From Burkholderiales bacterium (GTDB lineage: Bacteria; Pseudomonadota; Gammaproteobacteria; Burkholderiales; Burkholderiaceae_C), in NCBI GenBank assembly GCA_016191525.1, contig JACPOK010000033.1, forward strand, positions 620,001 through 684,000: 64,000 nt of DNA. Direction: 5' to 3'. The notes beneath the pieces are model-generated. The model ran no database searches and was not told the origin of the DNA. It was given only the letters and a program-made list of their open reading frames with translations. Made by a program: the position numbers and the translations under genes. Of the stretch, positions 26,467-35,779 are shown piece after piece. The stretch's first letter is position 1. Every line of letters starts with the position of its first letter.

Positions 26467-27960
26467 ATGATCCGCATTACATGCCTGGCCCTGGCGTTTT
26501 TTCTCTCCCTGCCCGCGCTGGCGGCCGATACCCTGCGCATCGGTTCCAAGCGGTTTACCGAGTCGTACATCCTGGCCCACCTGATGGCGCAGGTGGCACG
26601 GCCCGGCATGGACAGCGCCCCCGAGGTCAAGCAGGGGCTGGGCAACACCGCCATCGTGTACGAGGCGCTGCGCTCCGGCAGCATCGACATGTACCCCGAG
26701 TACGCGGGCACGATCGCGCTGGAAATCCTGAAAAGCGAACGGCCCATGGAACTCGCAGCCATGAACAAGGCGCTGGCACCACTGGGGCTGGCGGCCGCGA
26801 TTCCGTTGGGCTTCAACGACGGGTACGCGCTGGCCATGCGCACAGCCGATGCCGAGCGGCTGGGCGTGCGCACGCTTTCGGACCTGGCGCGCCACCCCGG
26901 GCTCAAGCTGGGCCTGTCCAACGAATTCATCGGCCGCGCCGACGGCTGGAAGGGCCTGGCCGCCCGCTATGCCTTCGCACAGCAACCCACCGGCCTGGAC
27001 CATGGCCTGGCCTATGACGCAATCGCGGCGAAGCAGGTGGACGTGATCGACATCTACACCACCGACGCCAAGATCGGCCACCTGGGGCTGCGCGTGCTGC
27101 AGGATGACAAGGCCTACTTCCCGCGTTACGACGCGCTGGTGCTTTACCGCCTGGATGTTCCGCAGCGCCTGCCGAAAGCCTGGGCCGCGCTGCAAAAACT
27201 GGAAGGCCGCATCAACGAGGACGCGATGATCGCGATGAACGCGCGCGCCGAGCTGCAGGGCGTGGCCTTCGACAGGATCGCCGGCGACTTCCTCGCGGGT
27301 GGCGCGGGCGCCCAGACGGGGGGCGCGCGCGGCTTCTGGGCCAAGCTGTTCGGCGCTGACCTGGCGCGGCTGGCCTGGCAGCACCTGGCGCTGGTGGTGG
27401 CCTCGGTCGCGGCGGCCGCGCTGCTGGCCATCCCGCTGGCCGTGGCGAGCTTCGGCCACCCGCGCAGCCGCGCCCTGCTGCTGGGCGCCACCGGCCTGCT
27501 GCAGACGGTGCCATCGCTGGCCCTGCTGGCCATCCTGATTTCGTTGCTGGGCACGATAGGCATAGCTCCGGCCCTTCTGGCGCTGACACTTTATGCGCTG
27601 CTGCCCATCATGCGCAACACGGTCACCGGCCTGGCCGAGGTGCCGCAGGGCTTGCGCGAAGCGGCGACGGCGCTGGGTATGAGCCCGCGCCAGCGCATGC
27701 GGCTGGTCGAACTGCCGCTGGCCCTGCCGACGGTGATTGCGGGCGTGCGCACGGCCACCACCATCGCCATCGGCACCGCCACCATCGCGGCTTTCATCGG
27801 CGCGGGCGGCTTTGGCGAGCGCATCGTCACCGGGCTGGCGCTCAACGACAGCGGGCTGCTGCTGGCGGGCGCGATACCCGCTGCGGTGCTCGCGCTGCTG
27901 GGCGAAGCCCTGTTCGAGGTGGCCGAACGCGCCCTGCAGCGCAGCCGCCGCGGCGCCTGA
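26467..27960 (+). CDS. fused glycine betaine/choline-type ABC receptor-permease
   Basis: 497 residues. A signal peptide (1-20) leads into an OpuC/OsmX-type binding domain at 20-278 with RIGSKRFTESYILAHL, QGLGNTAIVYEALRSGSIDMYPEYAG in parts (MYPEYAG), and FNDGYALAMR. Residues 305-490 are a BPD_transp_1 permease with the ATPase-contact loop EVPQGLREAATALGMS. Substrate class is quaternary amines or similar. Permease-first fusions are the common order; here the receptor comes first. No ATPase gene is adjacent, so it must use one encoded elsewhere. Monocistronic, divergent from lacI. Confidence 0.85.
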   Translation: MIRITCLALAFFLSLPALAADTLRIGSKRFTESYILAHLMAQVARPGMDSAPEVKQGLGNTAIVYEALRSGSIDMYPEYAGTIALEILKSERPMELAAMNKALAPLGLAAAIPLGFNDGYALAMRTADAERLGVRTLSDLARHPGLKLGLSNEFIGRADGWKGLAARYAFAQQPTGLDHGLAYDAIAAKQVDVIDIYTTDAKIGHLGLRVLQDDKAYFPRYDALVLYRLDVPQRLPKAWAALQKLEGRINEDAMIAMNARAELQGVAFDRIAGDFLAGGAGAQTGGARGFWAKLFGADLARLAWQHLALVVASVAAAALLAIPLAVASFGHPRSRALLLGATGLLQTVPSLALLAILISLLGTIGIAPALLALTLYALLPIMRNTVTGLAEVPQGLREAATALGMSPRQRMRLVELPLALPTVIAGVRTATTIAIGTATIAAFIGAGGFGERIVTGLALNDSGLLLAGAIPAAVLALLGEALFEVAERALQRSRRGA

Positions 27961-27964
27961 GTGC

Positions 27965-28399
27965 TTACGCCGGCGGGCGCACGGCCTGCCGCGCGATCAG
28001 CTTCCACTGGCCGCCCTGCTGCTGCCACACCTGCAGGATCTTGATGGTCACCGTGCCGGGCTTGCCGCCGTCGTTGGTGGTGGCCGACAGGGTGTGGCGA
28101 ATTAGCGTCGCATTGCCCACCGGCCGCACGGTCTGGTCGGAGATGGTGATGGTGACGAAATCGGAAGCGCCGCTCAGCAAGTCGGCGATGAAGCTGGCCT
28201 TGGTGTCCACCTTGCCGCCCGAGTGGCCGTAGCTCAGTTCGTCGGCCACGATGGCTTCGAGACCCGCCTTGTTGGGGTCGATCATCAGCAGGCGCAGCTG
28301 CTCCGCTGCCGCGGCGGCGTCGCCCGTACTTGCGCCCATGGTGCTACAGCCCGCCAGGGAAAGGGTGATGGCCAGCATGGCCAGAAGTCTCGTCAGCAT
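27965..28399 (-). CDS. NTF2-like (SnoaL/DUF4440) lipoprotein
   Basis: 144 residues. It starts MLTRLLAMLAITLSLAGCST, with the lipobox LAGC, so it is probably a lipoprotein. The rest is a small cone-like NTF2 fold of the DUF4440 type: AAEQLRLLMIDPNKAGLEAI, DELSYGHSGGKVDTK and the C-terminal WQQQGGQWKLIARQAV. Members of this group include unknown-function and ketosteroid-isomerase-like proteins. GGAGAC lies before the ATG at 28399. It sits 33 bases before the end of kdgD on the same strand, yet no functional tie is evident. Confidence 0.75.
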   Translation of the reverse strand: MLTRLLAMLAITLSLAGCSTMGASTGDAAAAAEQLRLLMIDPNKAGLEAIVADELSYGHSGGKVDTKASFIADLLSGASDFVTITISDQTVRPVGNATLIRHTLSATTNDGGKPGTVTIKILQVWQQQGGQWKLIARQAVRPPA

Positions 28400-28432
28400 C
28401 GTCTGTCTCCTTGTTGTGATTGATTGCAAGCA

Positions 28433-29344
28433 TCACTGGGGCCCCAGTGAGCGGATCAGCGCGGCCAGTTCATCCGCTTCGGCGGGCTTGAGGTCGGTGA
28501 GCGGCGCGCGCACCGGGCCCGCATCGTGGCCCACCAGCCTGGCGCCGGCTTTCACGATGCTCACCGCGTAGCCCGCGCCCTTGTTGCGGATTTCCAGGTA
28601 GGGCATGAAGAAGTCGTGCAGCAGCCGGTTCTGGGTGGCCTGGTCGTCCGTGCGAACGGCCTCATAAAACTGCAGCGCCGTCTTCGGGATGAAGTTGAAG
28701 ACCGCCGACGAATACACCGGCGTGCCCAGCGCCTTGTAGGCCGCGGCGTAGACCTCGGCCGTCGGCAGGCCGCCCAGGTAGGCGAAGCGGTCACCCATCT
28801 TCTGGTAGATGGCCACCATCAGCTCGATGTCGCCGATGCCGTCCTTGAAGCCGATCAGGTTGGGGCAGCGCTCGGCCAGCTTCACCAGCGTGGCGGGCTG
28901 CAGGCGGCAGACCCCGCGGTTGTAGACGATGACACCGAACTTCACGCTCTTGCAAACCGCTTCCACGTGCGCGGCCAAGCCTTCCTGCCCGGCTTCGGTG
29001 AGGTAGTGCGGCAGCAGCAGGATGCCGTGGGCGCCGGCCTTTTCGGCTTCCTGCGCGCACTGGATGGCAAAGCGGGTGGGCCCGCCCGCACCGGCAATGA
29101 TGGGCACCTTGCCCCGGCAGGTGTCCACGGCGGTCTTGATGACGCCGGGGTATTCCTGCGCGGTGAGCGAGAAAAACTCGCCGGTGCCGCCTGCGGCGAA
29201 GAGCGCGCTGGCGCCATAGGGCGCCAGCCATTCCAGCCGCTGCGCATAGCCGCGCGGGTTGAAGTCGCCCTGGGCGTCGAAGTCGGTGAGGGGAAAGGAC
29301 AGCAGGCCGCTGCCGATGATCGTTTTAAGGTCTTGGGGTGTCAT
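28433..29344 (-). CDS. kdgD: 5-dehydro-4-deoxyglucarate dehydratase
   Basis: 303 residues of the DHDPS/NAL class I aldolase family. GGTGE at 52-56, Tyr141 in IVYNRGV and the Schiff-base Lys167 in [10 protein letters not shown] are seen. The protein opens [21 protein letters not shown], characteristic of KdgD, which dehydrates and decarboxylates 5-keto-4-deoxyglucarate to 2-oxoglutarate semialdehyde and CO2. It fits the neighbouring uronate dehydrogenase and lactonase. It is transcribed after a Bug receptor (3-base gap) from a promoter with a GntR-type palindrome. The semialdehyde dehydrogenase that would finish the route is not in this window. Confidence 0.9.
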   Translation of the reverse strand: MTPQDLKTIIGSGLLSFPLTDFDAQGDFNPRGYAQRLEWLAPYGASALFAAGGTGEFFSLTAQEYPGVIKTAVDTCRGKVPIIAGAGGPTRFAIQCAQEAEKAGAHGILLLPHYLTEAGQEGLAAHVEAVCKSVKFGVIVYNRGVCRLQPATLVKLAERCPNLIGFKDGIGDIELMVAIYQKMGDRFAYLGGLPTAEVYAAAYKALGTPVYSSAVFNFIPKTALQFYEAVRTDDQATQNRLLHDFFMPYLEIRNKGAGYAVSIVKAGARLVGHDAGPVRAPLTDLKPAEADELAALIRSLGPQ

Positions 29345-29347
29345 TCG

Positions 29348-30325
29348 TCATTCGGCCCTGATGTTGGCCCTGGCAACCACCTTGCCCCACAGGGTGCGGG
29401 TGGCGTTGAAGAAAGCGTCCTGCTCCACGGGGCTCATGGTCAGCACTTCGGCGCCCTGCCCGGCCAGGCGGCCGCGCACGTCGGGCGAGCGGATGATGCG
29501 GGTGAGCTCGGTGTTCAGCCGCGCCACGATGGCCTCGGGCGTGCCGCGCGGCACCAGCATGCCTTGCCAGGTGCCGGATTCGAAACCCGGCGCGCCCTGC
29601 TCGGCGATGGTGGGCACGCTGCCCATCAGCGGCATGCGCGTGCGCTTGGAAACGCCCAGGATCTTCAGCTTGCCGGCCTGCACCTGCGGCAGCGTGGCCA
29701 GGGCGCCGTTCATCAGCACCTGGGTCTGGCCGGCCACGGTGTCGCGCACCGCTTCCACCCCGCCCTTGTAGGGAACGTACTGCCAGCGCGCGCCGGTCGC
29801 GTATTCCAGCGCCACGCCGGCCAGGTGCGGCGCGCTGCCGGTGGCGGTCACCGCGAAATTCAGGTCTGACTTTTTCGACAGCGCGACCAGTTCGGCCAGG
29901 GTGTTGGCTTGCACCGACGGATGCACCACCAGCAGGTGCGGCGAATAGGCCAGCATGGCCACGCCGCGCAGGTCACGCGAGGGATCGAACGGCAGCTTGG
30001 TATAGACGGAAGGGCTGATGGCCAGCGCGCCCACGTCGCACAGCAGCATGGTCGTGCCGTCGGCGGCGGACTTGGCCACCACGTCGGCGCCCAGGTTGCC
30101 ATTGGCGCCCGCACGGTTCTCCACGATCACCGACTGCTTGAGCGCTTCCGACAGGGGTTGGCTGATGGCGCGGGCAATGATGTCCGACGAGCCGCCCGGC
30201 GGGTACGGCACGATCAGGCGGACCGGCTTGGACGGGTTCCACGCGGCGGCGGACTGTGCTCCGGCGGAGCCCGTACCGGCCAGCGCGAGCGCGGCCAGCA
30301 GGGCCTGGCGGCGATTGAATTCCAT
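29348..30325 (-). CDS. Bug/TctC-family periplasmic receptor
   Basis: 325 residues. FNRRQALLAALALAGTGSAG is a twin-arginine-like signal; the mature part begins WNPSKPVRLIVPYPPGGSSD. Landmarks VENRAGANGN, TKLPFDPSRDLRG and YVPYKGGVEAV follow. GGAGA precedes the ATG at 30325; the frame open further to 30379 crosses the operator and was not used. It is first in an operon with kdgD, so its ligand may be a uronate, aldarate or lactone from that pathway. Confidence 0.9.
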   Translation of the reverse strand: MEFNRRQALLAALALAGTGSAGAQSAAAWNPSKPVRLIVPYPPGGSSDIIARAISQPLSEALKQSVIVENRAGANGNLGADVVAKSAADGTTMLLCDVGALAISPSVYTKLPFDPSRDLRGVAMLAYSPHLLVVHPSVQANTLAELVALSKKSDLNFAVTATGSAPHLAGVALEYATGARWQYVPYKGGVEAVRDTVAGQTQVLMNGALATLPQVQAGKLKILGVSKRTRMPLMGSVPTIAEQGAPGFESGTWQGMLVPRGTPEAIVARLNTELTRIIRSPDVRGRLAGQGAEVLTMSPVEQDAFFNATRTLWGKVVARANIRAE

Positions 30326-30340
30326 GGCGTCTCCTTGCAT

Positions 30341-30360
30341 GTTGTATGTCATCATACAAC
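30341..30360. promoter_or_regulatory. probable FCD/GntR operator upstream of receptor-kdgD operon
   Basis: GTTGTATGTCATCATACAAC is a perfect inverted repeat (8-base arms, 4-base centre) 16 bases before the receptor start. TTGTA-type arms also occur in the palindrome at 31247 beside the regulator gene, which points to the GntR-family protein between them. Confidence 0.75.
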
Positions 30361-30398
30361 TAGCGTCGAGGCAATGCAAGCGAAGGAATGCGCGTGAA

Positions 30399-31223
30399 TC
30401 AGGCCTCGGGGGAAGGCAGCGCGGCCGCTTCGGCGGCTTCCTGGGCCCGCCGTAGCCGCTCGCGGCTGTTGGTCAGGTGGATGCGCATGGCGGCGCGGGC
30501 GGACTCGGGGTCACGCCGGGCGATGGCCTCGTAAATCTCTTCGTGCTCGCGGTTCACGCGTCGCAGGTACTGGGAGGGATCTTCCATCGCCACCCGCGAC
30601 GAGTTGATGCGCGCCCGCGGGATCAGCGTGGCGCCCAGGTGACTCATGATGTCAGCGAAATAGCGGTTGCCCGTGGCGCCCGCGATCAGCAGGTGGAACC
30701 GGAAATCCGGGGAAACCGTGTCCCCTGTCCCGCTCGTGTTGCCTTCCAGCAGGTCCAGCGCGGCCCGCATGTCAGCCAGCTGCTCCTCGTTACGCCGCTG
30801 GGCGGCCAGGCCGGCCGACTCGGTTTCCAGGCTGATGCGCAGTTCCAGCACGGCGAGCACGTCCACGGCCGTGGCGATCTCGGCCGGGTCGATGCGAAAG
30901 CCCGTTGCCGGGCGCGGCTCCAGCACGAACGTGCCCACGCCGTGGTGGGTTTCGACCAGCCCGCCCGCCTGCAGGCGGGACAGCGCCTCGCGCACCACCG
31001 TGCGGCTGACGCCCCAGGCCTGCATGATTTCCGATTCGGTGGGCAGCTTGTCGCCGGGCCGCAGGACCTGCGACTGGATCTGCTGGCCGATGCCCTCCAC
31101 CAGCTCATGCGCCAGGCTGCGCGAACGCCGGCGCGGGCGCTCCAGCGCGCGCGCCGCAGCGGCCGCGCCGGGCGTCATCGCCTCGGGATTGTCCGGGGTT
31201 AAAGCGGTTGACAGGCGGGCCAT
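30399..31223 (-). CDS. GntR-family regulator, FadR/FCD type
   Basis: 274 residues. The winged helix shows LRPGDKLPTESEIMQAWGVS and RTVVREALSRLQAGGLVE; the FCD effector domain follows with ELRISLETESAGLAA, HLLIAGATGN and NREHEEIYEAI, containing metal-binding histidines typical of carboxylate-sensing FCD proteins. It lies between the receptor-kdgD operon (same strand, upstream palindrome at 30341) and the divergent uronate dehydrogenase operon (palindrome at 31247). It is most likely the local repressor of uronate catabolism, responding to a sugar acid. Confidence 0.9.
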   Translation of the reverse strand: MARLSTALTPDNPEAMTPGAAAAARALERPRRRSRSLAHELVEGIGQQIQSQVLRPGDKLPTESEIMQAWGVSRTVVREALSRLQAGGLVETHHGVGTFVLEPRPATGFRIDPAEIATAVDVLAVLELRISLETESAGLAAQRRNEEQLADMRAALDLLEGNTSGTGDTVSPDFRFHLLIAGATGNRYFADIMSHLGATLIPRARINSSRVAMEDPSQYLRRVNREHEEIYEAIARRDPESARAAMRIHLTNSRERLRRAQEAAEAAALPSPEA

Positions 31224-31246
31224 GCAATCATGATAATGGTTTCAAT

Positions 31247-31259
31247 GTTGTACGACAAC
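31247..31259. promoter_or_regulatory. probable GntR operator between regulator and udh
   Basis: GTTGTACGACAAC has inverted GTTGT/ACAAC arms and lies 24 bases before the GntR start and 34 bases before the udh start. Arms match the site at 30341, so one regulator probably controls both operons and itself. Confidence 0.65.
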
Positions 31260-31292
31260 TGATAACGTAACGTCTTTAAAACACCTTCCCGC

Positions 31293-32102
31293 ATGGCACC
31301 CACTTCTCCCCTCCCCCGATTGCTGCTGACCGGCGCCGCAGGCAGCCTTGGCCGCGTCCTGCGCGAAAGCCTGAAGCCCTTCGCCCGGATCATGCGCCTG
31401 TCGGACATCAGTGAAATGGCCCCGGCGCAAAGCGGCGAAGAAGTCATGTCCTGCAATCTGGCCGACAAGGCCGCGGTGGACGCCCTGGTGAAAGGCTGCG
31501 ACGCCATCGTCCACCTGGGCGGTGTTTCCCTTGAGCGGCCTTTCGAGGAAGTCCTGGAAGCCAACATTCGCGGTGTGTTCCACGTGTATGAGGCAGCGCG
31601 CAGGCACGGCGTCAAGCGCGTGGTGTTCGCCAGTTCCAACCACGTCGTGGGCTTTCACAAGCAGGGCGACATGCTGGATGCCGACTGCCTGAAGCGGCCT
31701 GACAGCTACTACGGGCTGTCCAAGTCGTACGGCGAAGACCTGTCGCGCTTTTACTTCGACCGCTATGGCATCGAGACGGCGTGCCTGCGCATCGGCTCAT
31801 CCTTCCCCGAGGCGAAGGACCGGCGCATGCTGATCACCTGGCTCAGCTCGCGCGACCTCACTGAATTGATCCGCTGCTGCCTGTTCGCGCCCACGCTGGG
31901 CCACACCATCGTCTACGGCATGTCCGCCAACCGCGACAAGTGGTGGGACAACAGCCAGGCCGCGCACCTGGGCTTCAAGCCCCAGGACAGTTCAGAACAG
32001 TTTCGCGCCAGGGTGGAAACGCAGCCCCTGCCGGACCCCGCCGACCCGGCCACCGTGTTCCAGGGTGGCGGCTTCGTCAAGGCCGGGCCGTTCGAGGGCT
32101 GA
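31293..32102 (+). CDS. udh: uronate dehydrogenase
   Basis: 269 residues of the extended SDR type. LLTGAAGSLGRVLR gives the NAD(P)-binding Gly motif (13-20), and Tyr140-GLS-Lys144 is the catalytic pair. FASSNHVVGFH and IGSSFPEAKDRRMLITWLS match bacterial uronate dehydrogenases (EC 1.1.1.203), which oxidise D-glucuronate or D-galacturonate to the aldarolactone. Next gene is an SMP-30 lactonase overlapping by one base, then a TRAP transporter. With kdgD nearby the locus fits the oxidative uronate route. Confidence 0.9.
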   Translation: MAPTSPLPRLLLTGAAGSLGRVLRESLKPFARIMRLSDISEMAPAQSGEEVMSCNLADKAAVDALVKGCDAIVHLGGVSLERPFEEVLEANIRGVFHVYEAARRHGVKRVVFASSNHVVGFHKQGDMLDADCLKRPDSYYGLSKSYGEDLSRFYFDRYGIETACLRIGSSFPEAKDRRMLITWLSSRDLTELIRCCLFAPTLGHTIVYGMSANRDKWWDNSQAAHLGFKPQDSSEQFRARVETQPLPDPADPATVFQGGGFVKAGPFEG

Positions 32103-32986
32103 TGATGCAGGCCGAACTGGTTGTCGATGGTCGCGACGGCGTGGGCGAAAGCCCTGTGTGGCTGGAGCGCGAGCAGGCCCTCTATTGGGTCGACATTCCC
32201 GGGCGCAAGGTGCACCGCTGGACGGCCGCCGACGCGCAGCTGCGCAGCTGGAACACCGGCGAGATGACCGGCTGCATCGCGCCGCATGCGGCGGGTGGGT
32301 GGATTGCCGCCATGGAAACCGGCGTGTTCCGCATGCAGCTGGGGAACAACGGCGCCTCGGCCACCACGCAGCTGGCCCCGGTGGCCCACACCCTCCCCGG
32401 CATGCGGTTCAACGACGGCCGCTGCGACCGGCAGGGCCGCTTTATCGCCGGCACCATGCTGATGGACATGGCCGCGGGCCGCCCCGCGGGGCGCCTGTAT
32501 AGCTACGGCCGGGATGGCGCGTTGCGCGTGCTGGCCGGCGAACTGCTGGTCTCCAACGGCCTGGCCTTCAGCGCCGACGGCGCAACGATGTACCTGAGCG
32601 ACTCCCACCCGGCGGTGCAGCAGGTCTGGGCCTTCGACTACAACACCGAAACCGGTACGCCGTCGAACCGGCGCCTGTTCATCGACATGAACCCGCTCCC
32701 CGGCCGGCCCGACGGCGCCGCGGTGGACGAGGAAGGCTGCTACTGGATCTGCGCCAACGACGCCGGGCTGGTGCACCGCTTCACGCCGCAGGGCAAGCTG
32801 GACCGCTCGCTCGAAGTGCCCGTGAAAAAGCCCGCCATGTGCGCGTTTGGCGGCGCCAGGCTCGACACCCTGTTCGTCACATCCATACGCCCCGCCGGCG
32901 ACGTCAGCGACCAGCCGCTGGCCGGCGGCCTGTTCGCGCTGCAGCCCGGCGTGCGCGGCCTGCCTGAGCCGGCCTTTATTCCCTGA
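32102..32986 (+). CDS. SMP-30/gluconolactonase family lactonase
   Basis: 294 residues of the six-bladed beta-propeller family. Seen: [20 protein letters not shown] (substrate-side glutamate in GESPVW), [20 protein letters not shown] (metal-binding Asn-Asp), [19 protein letters not shown] (metal-binding Asn and Asp). The family opens sugar lactones with a divalent metal. It overlaps udh by one base (TGATG), and Udh makes an aldarolactone, so hydrolysis to glucarate or galactarate is the likely reaction. A second ATG three bases on is equally possible as start. Confidence 0.88.
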   Translation: MMQAELVVDGRDGVGESPVWLEREQALYWVDIPGRKVHRWTAADAQLRSWNTGEMTGCIAPHAAGGWIAAMETGVFRMQLGNNGASATTQLAPVAHTLPGMRFNDGRCDRQGRFIAGTMLMDMAAGRPAGRLYSYGRDGALRVLAGELLVSNGLAFSADGATMYLSDSHPAVQQVWAFDYNTETGTPSNRRLFIDMNPLPGRPDGAAVDEEGCYWICANDAGLVHRFTPQGKLDRSLEVPVKKPAMCAFGGARLDTLFVTSIRPAGDVSDQPLAGGLFALQPGVRGLPEPAFIP

Positions 32987-33020
32987 ACCGTTTTTTTCAT
33001 CCAAAGCAAAAGAGGACGAC

Positions 33021-33983
33021 ATGAAGCACAGCAAACTCCTTACCCTCCTGGCGGCAGCCTTCGCTTTCAGCGCGCAGGCCACCGAGTTCCGCTCGGCCGA
33101 CATCCACCCCGACGGCTATCCCACCGTGGATGCCGTCAAGTTCATGGGCCAGCGGCTGTCGGCGCTGACCAACGGCAAGCACACCATCAAGGTATTCAAC
33201 AACAGTGCGCTGGGCAACGAGAAGGACACGATCGAGCAGACCAAGATCGGCGCCTTGGCCATGACCCGCGTGAACATCGCGCCGATGAACAACATCTGCG
33301 CCGAGACGCAGGTGCCCACCATGCCCTTCCTGTTCCGCAGCAAGGAACACATGCGCCACGTGCTGGACGGTACCATCGGCGAGGAAATCCTGGCTTCGTG
33401 CGCGCCGCAGGGCTTCATCGGCCTGGCCTATTACGACAGCGGCGCGCGCTCGCTCTACACCGCCAAGAAGCCGGTGCGCACGCTGGCTGACGCCAAGGGC
33501 ATGAAGATCCGCGTGCAGCAGTCCGACCTGTGGGTTTCGCTGCTGGAAGCCATGGGCGCCAACGCCACGCCCATGCCCTTCGGCGAGGTGTACACAGCCC
33601 TCAAGACCGGACTGGTGGACGGCGCCGAGAACAACTGGCCGTCGTACGAAAGCTCGCGCCACTTCGAGGTGGCGAAGTACTACTCGGTGACCGAACATTC
33701 CATGGCGCCGGAAATGCTGCTGTTCTCCAAGCGCACCTGGGACACGCTGAGCCCCAATGACCAGAAGGCACTGCGCCAGGCGGCCAAGGAGTCGGTGCCC
33801 TACATGCGCAAGCTGTGGGACGAGCGCGAGGACAAGTCGCTGGCGATGGTCAAGGCCGGCGGCGCCGAAATCATCCAGGTGGACAAGGCCTCGTTCCAGA
33901 ACGCGATGAAGCCGGTGTATGACAAGTTCATCACCGACGCCAAGCTGAAGGCGCTGGTCAAGCGCGTGCAGGACACGAAGTAA
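33021..33983 (+). CDS. dctP: TRAP transporter periplasmic receptor (DctP family), first copy
   Basis: 320 residues with signal peptide [16 protein letters not shown]. Mature part shows [20 protein letters not shown], the family arginine in MKIRVQQSD (which forms the salt bridge with the ligand carboxylate), [19 protein letters not shown] and the C-terminal helix. It heads the dctP-dctQ-dctM-dctP run after udh and the lactonase. The ligand is probably a uronate or aldarate. AGAGGA lies upstream of the ATG. Confidence 0.93.
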   Translation: MKHSKLLTLLAAAFAFSAQATEFRSADIHPDGYPTVDAVKFMGQRLSALTNGKHTIKVFNNSALGNEKDTIEQTKIGALAMTRVNIAPMNNICAETQVPTMPFLFRSKEHMRHVLDGTIGEEILASCAPQGFIGLAYYDSGARSLYTAKKPVRTLADAKGMKIRVQQSDLWVSLLEAMGANATPMPFGEVYTALKTGLVDGAENNWPSYESSRHFEVAKYYSVTEHSMAPEMLLFSKRTWDTLSPNDQKALRQAAKESVPYMRKLWDEREDKSLAMVKAGGAEIIQVDKASFQNAMKPVYDKFITDAKLKALVKRVQDTK

Positions 33984-33986
33984 CCC

Positions 33987-34475
33987 ATGTACACCCGCCT
34001 TTGCCGCAGGCTCGCCCGGGCCTGCATGTGGCTGGGCATCACAGGTCTTGTGCTGCTGATCGCAGCCGTGACCTGGCAGGTGTTCGGCCGCTACGTGATG
34101 AACAACACGCCGACCTGGGCCGAGAGCCTGGCGCTGCTGCTGGTGCTCTACGTCACCATGCTGGGCACCGCCGTCGGCGTGCGTGATGCGGGCCACATCG
34201 GCCTGGAATCCTTCCTGGTGCTGGCGCCCGAGAGCGTGCGCCTGAAGATGGAGTACCTCATCCACGCCCTGGTGCTGCTGTTCGGCGCCGCGATGGCCTA
34301 CAACTGCGCCTTCCTCGCCCAGTCGGTGTGGGGCTACCGCCTGCCCACATTGTGGATTTCCGAAGGCTGGAAATACGTGCCTGCCGCCGTGGCCGGCGTC
34401 CTCATCGTGATGTTTTCCATCGAACACCTGATCGCACTGGCCCAGGGCCGCGAAGTGGAGCCCTCCTGGTCATGA
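33987..34475 (+). CDS. dctQ: TRAP transporter small permease (DctQ)
   Basis: 162 residues with four hydrophobic helices (about 13-35, 47-62, 88-108 and 124-148), the standard DctQ topology. Motifs QVFGRYVMNNTPTWAESLALLL and ARDAGHIG-like VRDAGHIGLE are present in parts. Three bases after the first dctP, and its stop overlaps the dctM ATG (ATGA), so it is translated with it. It holds the large subunit and docks the receptor in the inner membrane. Confidence 0.93.
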   Translation: MYTRLCRRLARACMWLGITGLVLLIAAVTWQVFGRYVMNNTPTWAESLALLLVLYVTMLGTAVGVRDAGHIGLESFLVLAPESVRLKMEYLIHALVLLFGAAMAYNCAFLAQSVWGYRLPTLWISEGWKYVPAAVAGVLIVMFSIEHLIALAQGREVEPSWS

Positions 34476-35764
34476 CCGTCCCTCTCCTGATTCTTTCGAT
34501 CTCCTTTGCCGCCTTGCTGATGCTGGGCGTGCCGGTAGCGTTTTCCATCGGCCTGTCGGCCCTGGCCACGCTGCTTTATGAAGGCCTGCCGCTGGCGGTG
34601 GGCTTCCAGCAGATGACCTCGGGCATGAACGTGTTCTCGTTCCTGGCCATCCCGTTCTTCATCTTCGCCGGGGAGCTGATGCTTTATGGCGGCATCGCCG
34701 ACCGCATCGTCAAGTTCGCCATGAGCCTGGTGGGCCACGTGCGCGGCGGCCTGGGCATGTCCAACGTGGTGGCCTGCACCTTGTTCGGCGGCGTTTCGGG
34801 CTCGCCGGTGGCCGACGTCTCAGCCATGGGCGCCGTGATGATCCCGATGATGAAGAAGGAGGGTTACCACGCCGACTACGCGGTGAACGTGACCACCCAT
34901 GCGGCACTGGTCGGCGCGCTGATGCCCACCAGCCATAACATGATCATCTACACGCTGGCGGCGGGCGGCAAGGTGTCCATTGCAGCGTTGATCCTGGCCG
35001 GCATCATCCCGGCGCTGATCCTCACCATCAGCAACCTGGTGGCGGCCTACCTCGTGGCCGTGAAGCGCGGCTACCCCGCAGGCACGTTCCCCGGCTGGCA
35101 TATCGTGGGCCAGTCGTTCGCCGCCGCGCTGCCCGGCCTGCTGGTGGTGGTGCTGATCCTGGTGGGCATCCTGTCGGGCGTGTTCACGGCGACAGAGTCA
35201 GCCGCGATCGCAGTGCTCTACGCCCTGGCCCTGACCATCTTCCTGTACCGCACGCTGAAGTGGGAGCACTTCATCAAGGCCGCTTCCAAGGCGGTGAAGA
35301 CTACGGGCGTGATCCTGCTGCTGATCGGCATCTCGGCCACCTTCGGCTACCTGATCAGCCTCTATGGCGTGGCTGAACTCACCGGCAAGATGCTTTCGTC
35401 GCTGACACAGGAGCCCTGGCTGATCTTCCTGCTGATCAACGTCATCCTGTTTGTGCTGGGCACCTTCCTGGACATGGCGGCCACCATCCTCCTGTGCACA
35501 CCGATCTTCCTGCCCATCGCCCAGGCCTACGGCATGAGCTCGGTGCAGTTCGGCATGGTGATGCTCATCAACTGCGCGCTGGGCCTGAACACGCCGCCGG
35601 TGGGCACCACCCAGTTCGTCGGCTGCGCCATCGCCGGGGTATCGGTGGGCCACGTGATGCGCACCATCTGGCCGTTCTACGGTGCGCTGATCGCGGCGCT
35701 GCTGATCGTGACCTATGTTCCCGCCTTTTCGATGTGGCTTCCCAACCTGGTGCTCAGCAAATAA
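34472..35764 (+). CDS. dctM: TRAP transporter large permease (DctM)
   Basis: 430 residues, about twelve membrane segments. It begins MTVPLLILSISFAALLMLGV; GGVSGSPVADVSAMGAVMIP and LGTFLDMAATILLCTPIFLP are the duplicated DctM ion/substrate motifs. It is the Na+-coupled transport subunit. The ATG at 34472 lies within the dctQ stop. Followed after 15 bases by a second dctP, which is unusual for a TRAP operon and suggests two receptors serve one channel. Confidence 0.94.
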   Translation: MTVPLLILSISFAALLMLGVPVAFSIGLSALATLLYEGLPLAVGFQQMTSGMNVFSFLAIPFFIFAGELMLYGGIADRIVKFAMSLVGHVRGGLGMSNVVACTLFGGVSGSPVADVSAMGAVMIPMMKKEGYHADYAVNVTTHAALVGALMPTSHNMIIYTLAAGGKVSIAALILAGIIPALILTISNLVAAYLVAVKRGYPAGTFPGWHIVGQSFAAALPGLLVVVLILVGILSGVFTATESAAIAVLYALALTIFLYRTLKWEHFIKAASKAVKTTGVILLLIGISATFGYLISLYGVAELTGKMLSSLTQEPWLIFLLINVILFVLGTFLDMAATILLCTPIFLPIAQAYGMSSVQFGMVMLINCALGLNTPPVGTTQFVGCAIAGVSVGHVMRTIWPFYGALIAALLIVTYVPAFSMWLPNLVLSK

Positions 35765-35779
35765 CCGAAGGAGACTGAC

